Shown: piece by piece, positions 57,117 through 64,000 of the stretch
Layout: the number at the start of each line of letters is the position of its first letter
Numbering within the stretch: the stretch's first letter is position 1
Source of the DNA: Chloroflexota bacterium
GTDB taxonomy: Bacteria; Chloroflexota; Dehalococcoidia; Lucifugimonadales; SAR202-VII-2
Reading direction: 5' to 3'
Assembly: GCA_003228115.1 (NCBI GenBank)
Contig: QEVV01000005.1
Span: forward strand, 1 to 64,000
Length of the DNA stretch: 64,000 bases
The notes under the pieces: model-generated
What the model saw: the letters and a program-made list of their open reading frames with translations, nothing else
The model's database searches: none
What the model was told of the DNA's origin: nothing
Translations under genes and position numbers: made by a program

Positions 57117-58417
57117 GCGTATCGCCATTTGGCGGTGAACGAACCCCGAACCCTGGGATCAGGCGTTTCTCGCTGCGCGACCTCTTTGACGTGGGCACGG
57201 GCATCAAGCGATGGATATTCCTTGGTGCGCTGGGCGCCACCCTCATAGCCGCCGGCGCCGGTTACGCCATCAGCCGCTTGGTCCACGCGACCCCAACCTG
57301 GCTTCTGATACCCGCCTGGGGACTAGCAGCCCTCATCTTTGCCGTTGGCATTCTCCTGGGACTCATCGGTTGGTGGGGTGTAACCAGCGCTCTAGCACAG
57401 TCTATGAGCCGTCGTGGTTCTGGTTCCCTTTCCTTCCATCAACTCCGAGCGTTGGAGCGTGGCCCGCGGATCGTAGCTATTGGCGGTGGCACCGGGCTGT
57501 CAACGCTGCTGCGGGGCCTCAAGCATTATTCCAATAACATTACAGCGGTTGTAACCGTAGCCGACGACGGTGGAAGCTCCGGCGTGCTCCGCAGAGAAAT
57601 GGGCGTCCTGCCACCCGGCGACATTCGCAACTGCCTGGTAGCCCTTTCGGACGCTGAGCCCACCCTGACCCGGCTGTTTCAGCATCGATTTGCCCAGGGA
57701 ACGGGCCTTGAGGGCCACAGCTTCGGCAACCTCTTCCTCGTGGCGATGACCGACGTTAGTGGCGACTTCGAGTCGGCCATCCACGAGGCCAGCAGAGTCC
57801 TTGCTGTCAGAGGCCAGATACTGCCGTCCACCTTGGACAACGTGAACTTGGTAGCCAGCATGGAAGATGGGACCGTGGTGAGAGGAGAAAGCGCCATTCC
57901 AAAGTACGGAGGGCGCATTGCCCAGCTTTCGCTGAACCCGGAAGAGCCCCTGGCCTACTCTGAGGCCGTCAAGGCCATCCTCGAGGCCCAGCTGCTGGTC
58001 GTGGGACCGGGAAGCCTCTACACAAGCGTATTGCCCAACTTGATGGTCAGAGGCATCCGCCAGGCCATGGAAGCATCCCCCGCCCTGAAGGTCTACGTTT
58101 GCAACGTAGCGACACAGCCAGGGGAAACAACCGAGTATTCAGTGGAAGAACACGTGCAGGCCCTCGTCGATCACATAGGGCCAACCGTTGTCGACTGGGT
58201 GCTGGCGGATTCAGGAGAAGTGTCCTCGGTGGAGGAGCTCCGCATCCCACCCCCTACCTCGGATGACGATCTTGCTGGCCTGCCTCTTTTCCGAACGTCG
58301 GTGATTAACCCCGACTTCCCCCACCATCACGACCCCGACCTGTTGGCTCAGGCCCTCTTGAAGCTCTACGGCAGGGAATCACACAAGGGCAACGGGAAAT
58401 CCCTCAACGGACGCTAG
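57113..58417 (+). CDS. YvcK/CofD-like protein with N-terminal membrane helices
   Basis: A 434-residue protein of the gluconeogenesis factor (YvcK) family. The core (~115-420) has GPRIVAIGGGTGLSTLLRGL, VTVADDGGSSGVLRREMG, PGDIRNCLVALSD and GHSFGNLFLVAMT. YvcK proteins bind UDP-sugars and affect carbon flux and cell-wall synthesis. Ahead of the core are two transmembrane helices (GALGATLIAAGAGYAIS and LIPAWGLAALIFAVGILLGL), so the protein is membrane-bound. It starts at GTG 57113, coupled to gatB. Confidence 0.9.
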   Translation: MSVSPFGGERTPNPGIRRFSLRDLFDVGTGIKRWIFLGALGATLIAAGAGYAISRLVHATPTWLLIPAWGLAALIFAVGILLGLIGWWGVTSALAQSMSRRGSGSLSFHQLRALERGPRIVAIGGGTGLSTLLRGLKHYSNNITAVVTVADDGGSSGVLRREMGVLPPGDIRNCLVALSDAEPTLTRLFQHRFAQGTGLEGHSFGNLFLVAMTDVSGDFESAIHEASRVLAVRGQILPSTLDNVNLVASMEDGTVVRGESAIPKYGGRIAQLSLNPEEPLAYSEAVKAILEAQLLVVGPGSLYTSVLPNLMVRGIRQAMEASPALKVYVCNVATQPGETTEYSVEEHVQALVDHIGPTVVDWVLADSGEVSSVEELRIPPPTSDDDLAGLPLFRTSVINPDFPHHHDPDLLAQALLKLYGRESHKGNGKSLNGR

Positions 58418-58488
58418 ACCATAGAACATGCGAAGACCAGACGGCACACCAGCCCAGGCTCCACGAATGAAGCGGAGGACTCAGGTCT

Positions 58489-58586
58489 CCTCCCCCTTGA
58501 GGGGGAGGATTAAGGTGGGGGCCTAACCTTGCTCAAAAGCGGGGCCAGAACCCCCATCCCAACCTTCCCCCAAGTACGGGGGAAGG
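58489..58586. repeat. Two C/G-rich hairpins between convergent genes
   Basis: CCTCCCCC/GGGGGAGG (58489-58508, TTGA loop) and CCTTCCCCC/GGGGGAAGG (58563-58586) flank further C/G-runs. They resemble the hairpins at 32635-32681 and lie between the convergent YvcK-like and thiolase genes, where they can terminate transcription both ways. Confidence 0.6.
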
Positions 58587-58595
58587 GATTGCAAC

Positions 58596-59870
58596 CTATC
58601 CCCGCTGGTAGATCGTTACGACGCAGGTTCCCCCGGTGCCGCCCACGTTGTGGCTCAGGCCCAACTCAAGGCTATCGTTGGGCACCTGCCGTTCTCCGGC
58701 CTCTTGTCGCAACTGGTGGAATATCTCAACGGCCATGCCCACGCCTGAAGCGCCGACGGGATGCCCCTTGGCCTTCAGCCCACCAGACGTGTTCACCGGC
58801 TTATCACCCTGGATGGTAGTGCGGCCTTCATCGAGCGCTCGTGCGCCCTCTCCAGGCTCAAAGAATCCCAGGTCTTCTGTCGCCACAATCTCTGCGGGGG
58901 TGAAGCAGTCGTGGACTTCTGCTACTTGAATGTCGCCAGGGCCGACGCCTGCCATGAGGTAGGCCTCTTCAGCCGCAGCCTTCGCCGACGATAGCGAGGT
59001 CAGTGATTCGCTGTCGTGCAGGGGCCTGCCGCTAGCCTGGCCGATGCCAATCACCTTGATCGGCGCTTCGGTGAAGCTGGACGCCAACTCGTCAGCAACC
59101 AGCAGCACGCAGGCGGCGCCGTCAGTAATCGGAGCGCAGTCATAGAGCCGCAACGGCCAAGCGACCAGCGGGTTGGCTCGGTCATCGTGGAGGAAGTCCA
59201 GCTCATCTTCCCACTCGGGCACAGGCTCGCCCCGTTCCTTCGCTCGGGCGATGCGGCGGTCCATGATGTCCCGCAGAGGCTTGTTGAACTGCGCCTTGGG
59301 ATTCAGCGCGCCATTGGCGTGGTTCTTGATGGCGACCTTTGCCAAATGGTCGGTGCTGGCCTCGTACTGGTGGATGTAGGCGGTGGCAATGGTGGCGAAG
59401 ATGCCAGGAAAGGTCAGACCGGCGGGTATCTCGTAGAGGGCGTCGGCGGCCATTGCCAGGGTATCGGTGACCCGCTCCGTAGCCAGGTTGCTCATCTTCT
59501 CCACGCCCCCAACCAAGACCACGTCATACATGCCGGAGGCGATGGCCATCATGCCCTCGCGCAGGGCGCTGCCGCCGCTGGCGCAGGCGTTCTCGATGCG
59601 GGTGGCAGGCTTGGGCGTCAGCCCAAGCCAGTCCGACATAATCGGCGCGACGTGGGCCTGCCCCTCAAAGAGGTCGCTGGAGAAGTTGCCAACGTACATC
59701 GTCTCGATGTCAGAGGTGTCAAAGCCCTTGTCCATCAAGGTGGTCATATCGTCGTAGGCTTCGACGAACAGGTCACGGCTGGAGAGATCGGCAAAAGCCC
59801 CAAACCGGGACATCCCCGCCCCAACCATGGACACGCCCCGCCCCAACCGACGTTTCTTAACAACGTTCAT
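58596..59870 (-). CDS. Thiolase family protein (SCP-x/acetyl-CoA acetyltransferase-like)
   Basis: A 424-residue thiolase-fold protein of the lipid-transfer/SCP2-thiolase type. The nucleophilic cysteine is in ENACASGGSALREGM, the histidine in GHPVGASGVGMAVE, and the C-terminal cysteine in VGGTGGTCVVTIY. It probably cleaves or forms 3-oxoacyl-CoA bonds. ATG 59870 follows GGGAGG. No OB-fold DUF35 partner gene is adjacent. Confidence 0.93.
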   Translation of the reverse strand: MNVVKKRRLGRGVSMVGAGMSRFGAFADLSSRDLFVEAYDDMTTLMDKGFDTSDIETMYVGNFSSDLFEGQAHVAPIMSDWLGLTPKPATRIENACASGGSALREGMMAIASGMYDVVLVGGVEKMSNLATERVTDTLAMAADALYEIPAGLTFPGIFATIATAYIHQYEASTDHLAKVAIKNHANGALNPKAQFNKPLRDIMDRRIARAKERGEPVPEWEDELDFLHDDRANPLVAWPLRLYDCAPITDGAACVLLVADELASSFTEAPIKVIGIGQASGRPLHDSESLTSLSSAKAAAEEAYLMAGVGPGDIQVAEVHDCFTPAEIVATEDLGFFEPGEGARALDEGRTTIQGDKPVNTSGGLKAKGHPVGASGVGMAVEIFHQLRQEAGERQVPNDSLELGLSHNVGGTGGTCVVTIYQRG

Positions 59871-60080
59871 GCCGCCTCCCACCAACGAGGGTTGACGCGA
59901 TTATCCGGCGGGCGTGGAGGGGTGTCAAACCTTGCGAGAGGGAGGAGGCGAGCTCCCCCGGTTGCCTGACTTACCGACATCGAACGCGGGGCAAGCGATG
60001 TGCAAGTACCCTTACCAGTCTAGGGGCCCGATCTTGAACCAGTTGGGCAGCATGAACGCGGAGCACAAAGTACTAGTCTT

Positions 60081-60542
60081 CTAACTTTTTCTAATTTGGG
60101 TGAGCGCAAGTACCGCCCTATCAGCCATAATGAATGATCGTCGGACCGATTCACTCCTATCTGTCCATTTTCCTCGTTCTTCCGCCCTCTCGGTCTCAAG
60201 GTAATCCCTGTAAACGTCCCTCCATTGAACAGCGCCTCCCCAAATCCCATATCCCGATGCAACTAACGTATCCAACCTAGCCCGGTGCAAGTCATTATTA
60301 GGATCGGTCATGGGATCATACATTGTCGCAACTATGGCTCTTCTTAGCTCGTCAATGCTCTGCTTCAAAAGCGCCTGCTCAGAAATGGGCTCGCCACTAT
60401 ATGTCCACAGATTAAGAAATGCCCGCAAGAAATGCCCGCAGAGCTCAGGGTAAGCATCAGGCCTCACCAACAAACTCGGTCGGTCATCGGCGTGAATGCC
60501 CGGCACAAAGACTTCGCAGAGAATCCACATGTCCTCTGGCAT
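60081..60542 (-). CDS. Hypothetical protein, possibly the C-terminal part of the upstream gene
   Basis: A 153-residue helical, soluble segment that I do not recognise (WILCEVFVPGIHADDRP, YPELCGHFLRAFLNLWTYSG, RARLDTLVASGYGIWGGAVQ). It lies in the same reading frame as the gene at 60567-61430, separated from it only by a TGA and nine codons, and has a poor ribosome-binding site. It may be the separated C-terminus of one ~450-residue protein. Local G+C is lower than in the neighbours, which suggests acquisition from elsewhere. Confidence 0.55.
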   Translation of the reverse strand: MPEDMWILCEVFVPGIHADDRPSLLVRPDAYPELCGHFLRAFLNLWTYSGEPISEQALLKQSIDELRRAIVATMYDPMTDPNNDLHRARLDTLVASGYGIWGGAVQWRDVYRDYLETERAEERGKWTDRSESVRRSFIMADRAVLALTQIRKS

Positions 60543-60566
60543 AGGGGAATGTTCATCCGGAGGATT

Positions 60567-61430
60567 TCATATGGTAAGGAGGCTATACGCCATGTTGTTA
60601 CACCATTTGACCTGCGTACCCCTCTGTTGGGCGTTCTCGGTAAGCTGCAGCACGACACGTCGTTGCTGTTCTGCTGGATTCATGATCCCTTCGCCCACAT
60701 TGGAAAGCCCTTCAATTACTGGACTGTGCGGATGCAGCAGAATCAATCGCTCAATGTTTCCAGTTCCAATGACATTTCCCGCATCTACGGCACCCCCGAC
60801 GAGCCAACAGGCCCAAATCCTTCTGGCCAAGTGAATCTGGGCTCTGAACCAATCAAGTTCGCGACGACGTTCAGCAAAATCGATGCTAGCGGCCTCCAGC
60901 CCCGCAAACTTAGATCGCTGTTGGACAGCCATCTCATGGATATTTCCACGAAACGTCGCGTTTTCAAGTCCTCCCTGGGCATCAACAAAGTCTATGTCAC
61001 CCGTAACTCGATTCCCGATCATCTGAAGACCCTGAATTTTTTTGGCGGCTCTCACTAGTACAGGTCTACGCGCAGGAAGTGTTCCTTCCTCCTCCTCTAC
61101 ATTGGTCGGCGGCTTCAAACCGATGGCATCGTGCTCGGTGACATTCGACCGCTTTCGCCAAGATACGGCTATTAACATCACCAATACCCACATAAGAGCC
61201 AATATGCTAAACGCGATCACTAGGAACCAACCAGAGCCCAGAAATTCTACGAACCAACCTGCTGCCCCTGGCGTTCGCTCGTTTATTTCCTTGTTAGCCC
61301 AGTCTTCTGCCCTCGCAATAACGAGGCCACCGGCAACATAAAGGAACAGACTCGGTACGCCCCAACGAACGACTCCAGGCCAATCTTTAACCCTAAAGGC
61401 GCGTTTGAGATGCTCATTCGGATGCCACAT
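60567..61430 (-). CDS. Hypothetical protein with two N-terminal membrane helices
   Basis: A 287-residue protein that I do not recognise. It has two transmembrane helices (VPSLFLYVAGGLVIAR at ~26-42 and FLVIAFSILALMWVLVMLIA at ~74-93), an acidic linker, and a soluble C-terminal domain with helices (AAKKIQGLQMIGNRVTGDID, RRELDWFRAQIHLARRIWAC). It ends at a TGA after which the frame stays open into the next gene. It is divergent from the MFS gene. No Shine-Dalgarno is visible. Composition is more A+T-rich than the rest of the window. Confidence 0.6.
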   Translation of the reverse strand: MWHPNEHLKRAFRVKDWPGVVRWGVPSLFLYVAGGLVIARAEDWANKEINERTPGAAGWFVEFLGSGWFLVIAFSILALMWVLVMLIAVSWRKRSNVTEHDAIGLKPPTNVEEEEGTLPARRPVLVRAAKKIQGLQMIGNRVTGDIDFVDAQGGLENATFRGNIHEMAVQQRSKFAGLEAASIDFAERRRELDWFRAQIHLARRIWACWLVGGAVDAGNVIGTGNIERLILLHPHSPVIEGLSNVGEGIMNPAEQQRRVVLQLTENAQQRGTQVKWCNNMAYSLLTI

Positions 61431-61521
61431 GTATTTTATCCACTCGCAGGTTCCGAGCTTAGCCCTAGAGACAATAGACCTACCACATTATACCCGGAGC
61501 ACCTGGGGGCTCGTCCGTCGT

Positions 61522-61550
61522 TTGACCCCCTACCTCACCCCTCCTACACT
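61522..61550 (+). promoter_or_regulatory. Sigma-70-type promoter of the MFS gene
   Basis: TTGACC (61522-61527), a 17-nt spacer, and TACACT (61545-61550). It places the transcript start near 61557 and rules out upstream in-frame starts for the MFS gene. Confidence 0.65.
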
Positions 61551-61583
61551 GAGCGGGGCCACCGCCCCGAGGTCCTGCCACCC

Positions 61584-62858
61584 GTGCAACAGTCTCAAGC
61601 CAAGCTCCCCATTAACCCACCTTTCTTCTACGGCTGGGTCATCGTTGGTTGCGCCATTTCTGTGGGCATGCCGCGGGCCATCCTAGGGGCATCTATTCTG
61701 GGCGCGCTCATCGGACCCATGTCCGACGACCTAGGGTGGAACCGGCTGACCCTTTCCGGCGTCCTCACCACCGGAGCGCTGGTGGCCACATTCACCGCCC
61801 CCTTCGCCGGACGCATCGTCGACCGCTATGGCTCGCGGGTCATCCTCAGCGGGTCGTCGCTGCTCATGGGGATCTTCGCCATCATGCTTTCCTTCACTGT
61901 CACGCCCCTGATGTTCTACATCCCCTTCACCCTGGGCCGGGCGCTGTTCGTGGGGCCGCTGGAAGTGGGGATGAGCACGTCGGTCAGCAACTGGTTCATT
62001 CGCAAGCGTCCGCAGGCCCTGGCATTCGTTTCAGCGACCTCTCCCATCGGCCTCGCCATTTTCCCGCCAATGGCTGGGGCAATCGCCGCCGCTGCCGACT
62101 GGCGGACGGCCTGGCTGGCGCTGGGGCTATGCATGCTGGCCATCGGCGTCATCCCCTCTGCCATCCTCATGCGACGCCGCCCCGAAGATCACGGCCTCCT
62201 TCCCGACGGCGACGCCGCGCTCCCAGCCTCATCCGGCTCGGCAGAAGGCGATCAAGCGCCACCCCCTGTAGAAATCAATTTCACCCTGCGACAGGCGATG
62301 AGAACGCCGGCGCTGTGGTTGATCATGGGCTCCACGGCAACCACCTTCATGTTCCACGGCGGCATCAGCCTGCACCACATTCCCCACTTTATTGAGCAGG
62401 GCTTCAACCCACTGATCGCTGCTTCGATGGCCAGCGCCTACGCCATCTCGTTGGGCCTGAGCAGCTTCCTATGGGGTGCCATCGCCAGGCGAGTCCCATT
62501 GCAGGCGTCGATGGCGTTCTCCTCCTTGGCCCTAACCGCCAGCGGCCTCATCATGGTCCAGGCAAGCAGCGTTCCCATCGCCCTCGTAAGCGTCAGTTTG
62601 TTCGGCTTGGGCCTGTCCGGGATGTTCGTATTAGTACCCTCCGCTTGGGCCGACTACTACGGCCGGAAGAGCCTGGGCACGATACGGGGCGTGACCTTGA
62701 CGGCACAAACGGGCGGAGCGGCCATAGGCCCGGTCCTCACCGGCGCCCTGTACGACATTCAAGGCGATTACCGGGTAGCGTTCACTGTGCTGGCCCTGGC
62801 CTGCTTCGCCGGGGCGATCATGGCAGCCAACGCCAGACGGCCCCGGCTGCCCGGCTAG
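61584..62858 (+). CDS. MFS transporter (monocarboxylate/oxalate-type)
   Basis: A 424-residue, 12-helix permease. TM1 begins PPFFYGWVIVGCAISVG, the pattern of the OFA/monocarboxylate porter group, followed by the motif A-like loop APFAGRIVDRYGSRVILSGS, SNWFIRKRPQALAF and the end TGALYDIQGDYRVAF. An open frame extends upstream to 61410, but the start is set at GTG 61584. A promoter at 61522-61550 and GAGGT about 10 nt before the GTG support this, and the first helix follows closely. Substrate probably a small organic acid. Confidence 0.88.
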   Translation: MQQSQAKLPINPPFFYGWVIVGCAISVGMPRAILGASILGALIGPMSDDLGWNRLTLSGVLTTGALVATFTAPFAGRIVDRYGSRVILSGSSLLMGIFAIMLSFTVTPLMFYIPFTLGRALFVGPLEVGMSTSVSNWFIRKRPQALAFVSATSPIGLAIFPPMAGAIAAAADWRTAWLALGLCMLAIGVIPSAILMRRRPEDHGLLPDGDAALPASSGSAEGDQAPPPVEINFTLRQAMRTPALWLIMGSTATTFMFHGGISLHHIPHFIEQGFNPLIAASMASAYAISLGLSSFLWGAIARRVPLQASMAFSSLALTASGLIMVQASSVPIALVSVSLFGLGLSGMFVLVPSAWADYYGRKSLGTIRGVTLTAQTGGAAIGPVLTGALYDIQGDYRVAFTVLALACFAGAIMAANARRPRLPG

Positions 62859-63173
62859 GGGATTTGGTGGAACGGTTCGCTACTGGTCGAAATAGCGTGC
62901 CCGCCCCATCGCCTGGGGACACGCGGCGAGCGTGCTCTGGGAGCCCCTCTGGCTTTCTAGGAGCGTGATGTTTCCACGCACAGCATCAGTGCCCATTCCC
63001 TGAACTACGCTGTGGTTTCCTTATTCCCGCCCGGATAGCCCATGTGTACCATCCACCAGCCGAAGGATTAGGCCGAAAGGGTGTGACGCTAGGCCTCGTC
63101 GACGACGTACGATATCGGCGTTCCTGCGTCGAAGTCCCAAAACCATGACAATGCGTATCCAAAGGAGGCTAGC
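62859..63173. other. Intergenic region without a recognised gene
   Basis: 315 bp between the MFS gene and the secreted-protein gene. No frame with family similarity, tRNA or strong terminator was found. A short palindrome-rich stretch near 63097-63115 (TCGTCGACGACGTACGA) may be regulatory. The last bases carry the AAAGGAGG of the next gene. Confidence 0.4.
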
Positions 63174-63716
63174 ATGAAGACAAAGCTACTATTCGCCACG
63201 GCGGTTGCGTTGATCGCCCTCTTGGCCGCCGCCGTCCCGGCGCTGGCGTCCCAGCACAATGGCAGAGGCACCCAGCCTGGAGGCGTTGTTGTGGGAGGCC
63301 ACATAGAGACCAGTGACCCCAGCTCTACGGGCAGGCTCTGCGTCAGAATAGGTGCATCCCCTGAGGACTGCCTGGCATTCGGCGTGCAGTCAGGGCAGAT
63401 GCACATTGTCGTCCCTGCGAACAGGGTCGATGTCACTGTGGTGCGGGTGGAGTTTGACGGAGGCTCGGGCATAGCCGAGGAATTGGACGGTACAGTCTGC
63501 AACAGGGCGCTGTTGGCCTACACAGACGTGATGAGCTTCTGTTACCGGTCCCCTGCTCAAGACAACCAGCCACAGACGAGCCCTGACAACCGTATAGACC
63601 GGTTCAACCTGGTGATTGCGCAGCAGTCACCCCAGGACCGCTGTGAACCCAGTCGGACAGGAACTGACGACCGGTTCCTCAAGTGCGCCGAGGGCCCTGA
63701 CGGCCAGCCCCAATAA
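63174..63716 (+). CDS. Secreted protein of unknown function
   Basis: A 180-residue protein with a clear Sec signal peptide (KLLFATAVALIALLAAAVPALAS). The mature part is beta-rich with six cysteines (RLCVRIG, EDCLAFGV, GTVCNRA, SFCYRS, DRCEPS, FLKCAEG) that could form three disulfides. I do not recognise a family. AAAGGAGG precedes the ATG and a strong terminator follows, so it is a monocistronic, probably well-expressed exported protein. Confidence 0.78.
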   Translation: MKTKLLFATAVALIALLAAAVPALASQHNGRGTQPGGVVVGGHIETSDPSSTGRLCVRIGASPEDCLAFGVQSGQMHIVVPANRVDVTVVRVEFDGGSGIAEELDGTVCNRALLAYTDVMSFCYRSPAQDNQPQTSPDNRIDRFNLVIAQQSPQDRCEPSRTGTDDRFLKCAEGPDGQPQ

Positions 63717-63767
63717 GGGGATTCGGCCAGCCAACTGGGCGATACTGTAACAAGTCGAACCTGACCA

Positions 63768-63808
63768 ACGTAAAGACCGGCACTCCTAAGGGGTGCCGGT
63801 CTTTACGT
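63768..63808. terminator. Strong bidirectional terminator
   Basis: A perfect 16-bp stem (outer arm ACGTAAAGACCGGCAC) with further inner pairing across TCCTAAGGG. The arms start and end with A/T runs, giving U-tracts on either strand. It separates the convergent secreted-protein and Hsp20 genes. Confidence 0.85.
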
Positions 63809-63828
63809 TCATGGGCAGGGTCTAGAGT

Positions 63829-64000
63829 TTAGCCCTCGACAGCGACGGGGGACTCCCTCACTTCCACAGTAAGCTGCCGCGCCTTCTTGCTCTCCGCCTT
63901 GGGGATCGCAACGGCCAGCACTCCCTTCTCGTAGTAGGCCGTGGCCTGGGACGCGTCGACGGTGTCCGGCAAACGCACCGCCCGGTGGAAAGAACCGCTC
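63829..64000 (-). CDS. Hsp20/alpha-crystallin family small heat-shock protein (C-terminal part)
   Basis: The last 56 residues of an Hsp20 chaperone that runs off the window edge. The alpha-crystallin end is clear: SGSFHRAVRLPDTVDASQA, then YYEKGVLAVAIPKAESKKAR and the final strand QLTVEV. It prevents aggregation of unfolded proteins. The start lies beyond position 64000. Confidence 0.9.
   Translation of the reverse strand, partial: SGSFHRAVRLPDTVDASQATAYYEKGVLAVAIPKAESKKARQLTVEVRESPVAVEG

Noticed and set aside
60567-60569. In-frame TGA as a third selenocysteine codon
   Set aside because: The TGA is not at a redox motif, no strong hairpin follows at the SECIS position, and no homologous cysteine site could be recognised.
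1-64000. tRNA or rRNA genes and riboswitches in the intergenic regions
   Set aside because: No cloverleaf with a GGTTCGAAT-type T arm, no rRNA segments and no known riboswitch core were recognised by eye in any gap.

Overview
The window is a gene-dense stretch of about 57% G+C bacterial chromosome with no rRNA, tRNA, CRISPR array, transposase or phage block. It probably comes from a Chloroflexota bacterium of the SAR202/Dehalococcoidia kind. This is inferred from five luciferase-like (LLM) flavin-dependent oxidoreductase paralogues, several MFS exporters, HpaI-type aldolases, a heme operon with a fused siroheme decarboxylase, and REP-like palindromes between convergent genes. No 16S gene is present to settle it.

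Layout. 1.3-10.9 kb: a tetrapyrrole operon (HTH regulator, fused AhbA/AhbB, precorrin-2 dehydrogenase, hemA, hemC, cobA-hemD, hemB, a DUF4258/DUF2283 pair, an isochorismatase-like protein, hemL). It covers glutamyl-tRNA to sirohydrochlorin and the first step from siroheme to heme. 11.1-12.7 kb: the two halves of D-glutamate cyclase as separate genes. 12.9-26.7 kb: argS, an HpaI aldolase, a bicupin, a DHA2 exporter with a perfect inverted repeat on its promoter and start codon, a large surface protein split by a 19-bp tandem duplication, and redox/acyl enzymes. 26.8-32.6 kb: xerC-like recombinase, rpiB-like isomerase, CMP-kinase-like protein, uvrC and a thioredoxin-fold lipoprotein. 34.7-39.0 kb: a TtuB/TtuA tRNA-thiolation pair facing an operon of rhodanese, VLRF1-like protein and MFS transporter. 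39-50 kb: LLM enzymes, a second HpaI aldolase, transporters, aroA-gmk, a cytochrome c lipoprotein and a fused double RidA. 50.4-54.8 kb: Co-type nitrile/thiocyanate hydrolase subunits, comEA (amber-interrupted), comEC and acylphosphatase. 54.8-64 kb: secG, gatB, a YvcK-like protein, thiolase, two unknown genes with lower G+C, an MFS transporter, a secreted protein and the end of an Hsp20 gene.

The main discovery is two genes, 6 kb apart, in which an in-frame TGA stands exactly at the redox-active cysteine. One is the sulfur-accepting residue of a two-domain rhodanese (TGA at 38316-38318, minus strand). The other is the first cysteine of the CxxC motif of a TlpA/redoxin-like lipoprotein (TGA at 32264-32266). 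Both frames continue with full family similarity to a normal stop. Both have a stem-loop whose apical loop starts 16-17 nt after the TGA, as in bacterial SECIS elements. The simplest reading is that the organism makes selenoproteins, including a selenocysteine rhodanese. Other coding oddities (the 19-bp duplication, the comEA amber codon, a stop-loss RidA fusion, an in-frame TGA at 60.57 kb) show no such active-site logic and look like ordinary mutations or assembly errors.

Promoters often carry an extended -10 close to TGCTACACT, sometimes so near the start codon that the mRNA would be leaderless.
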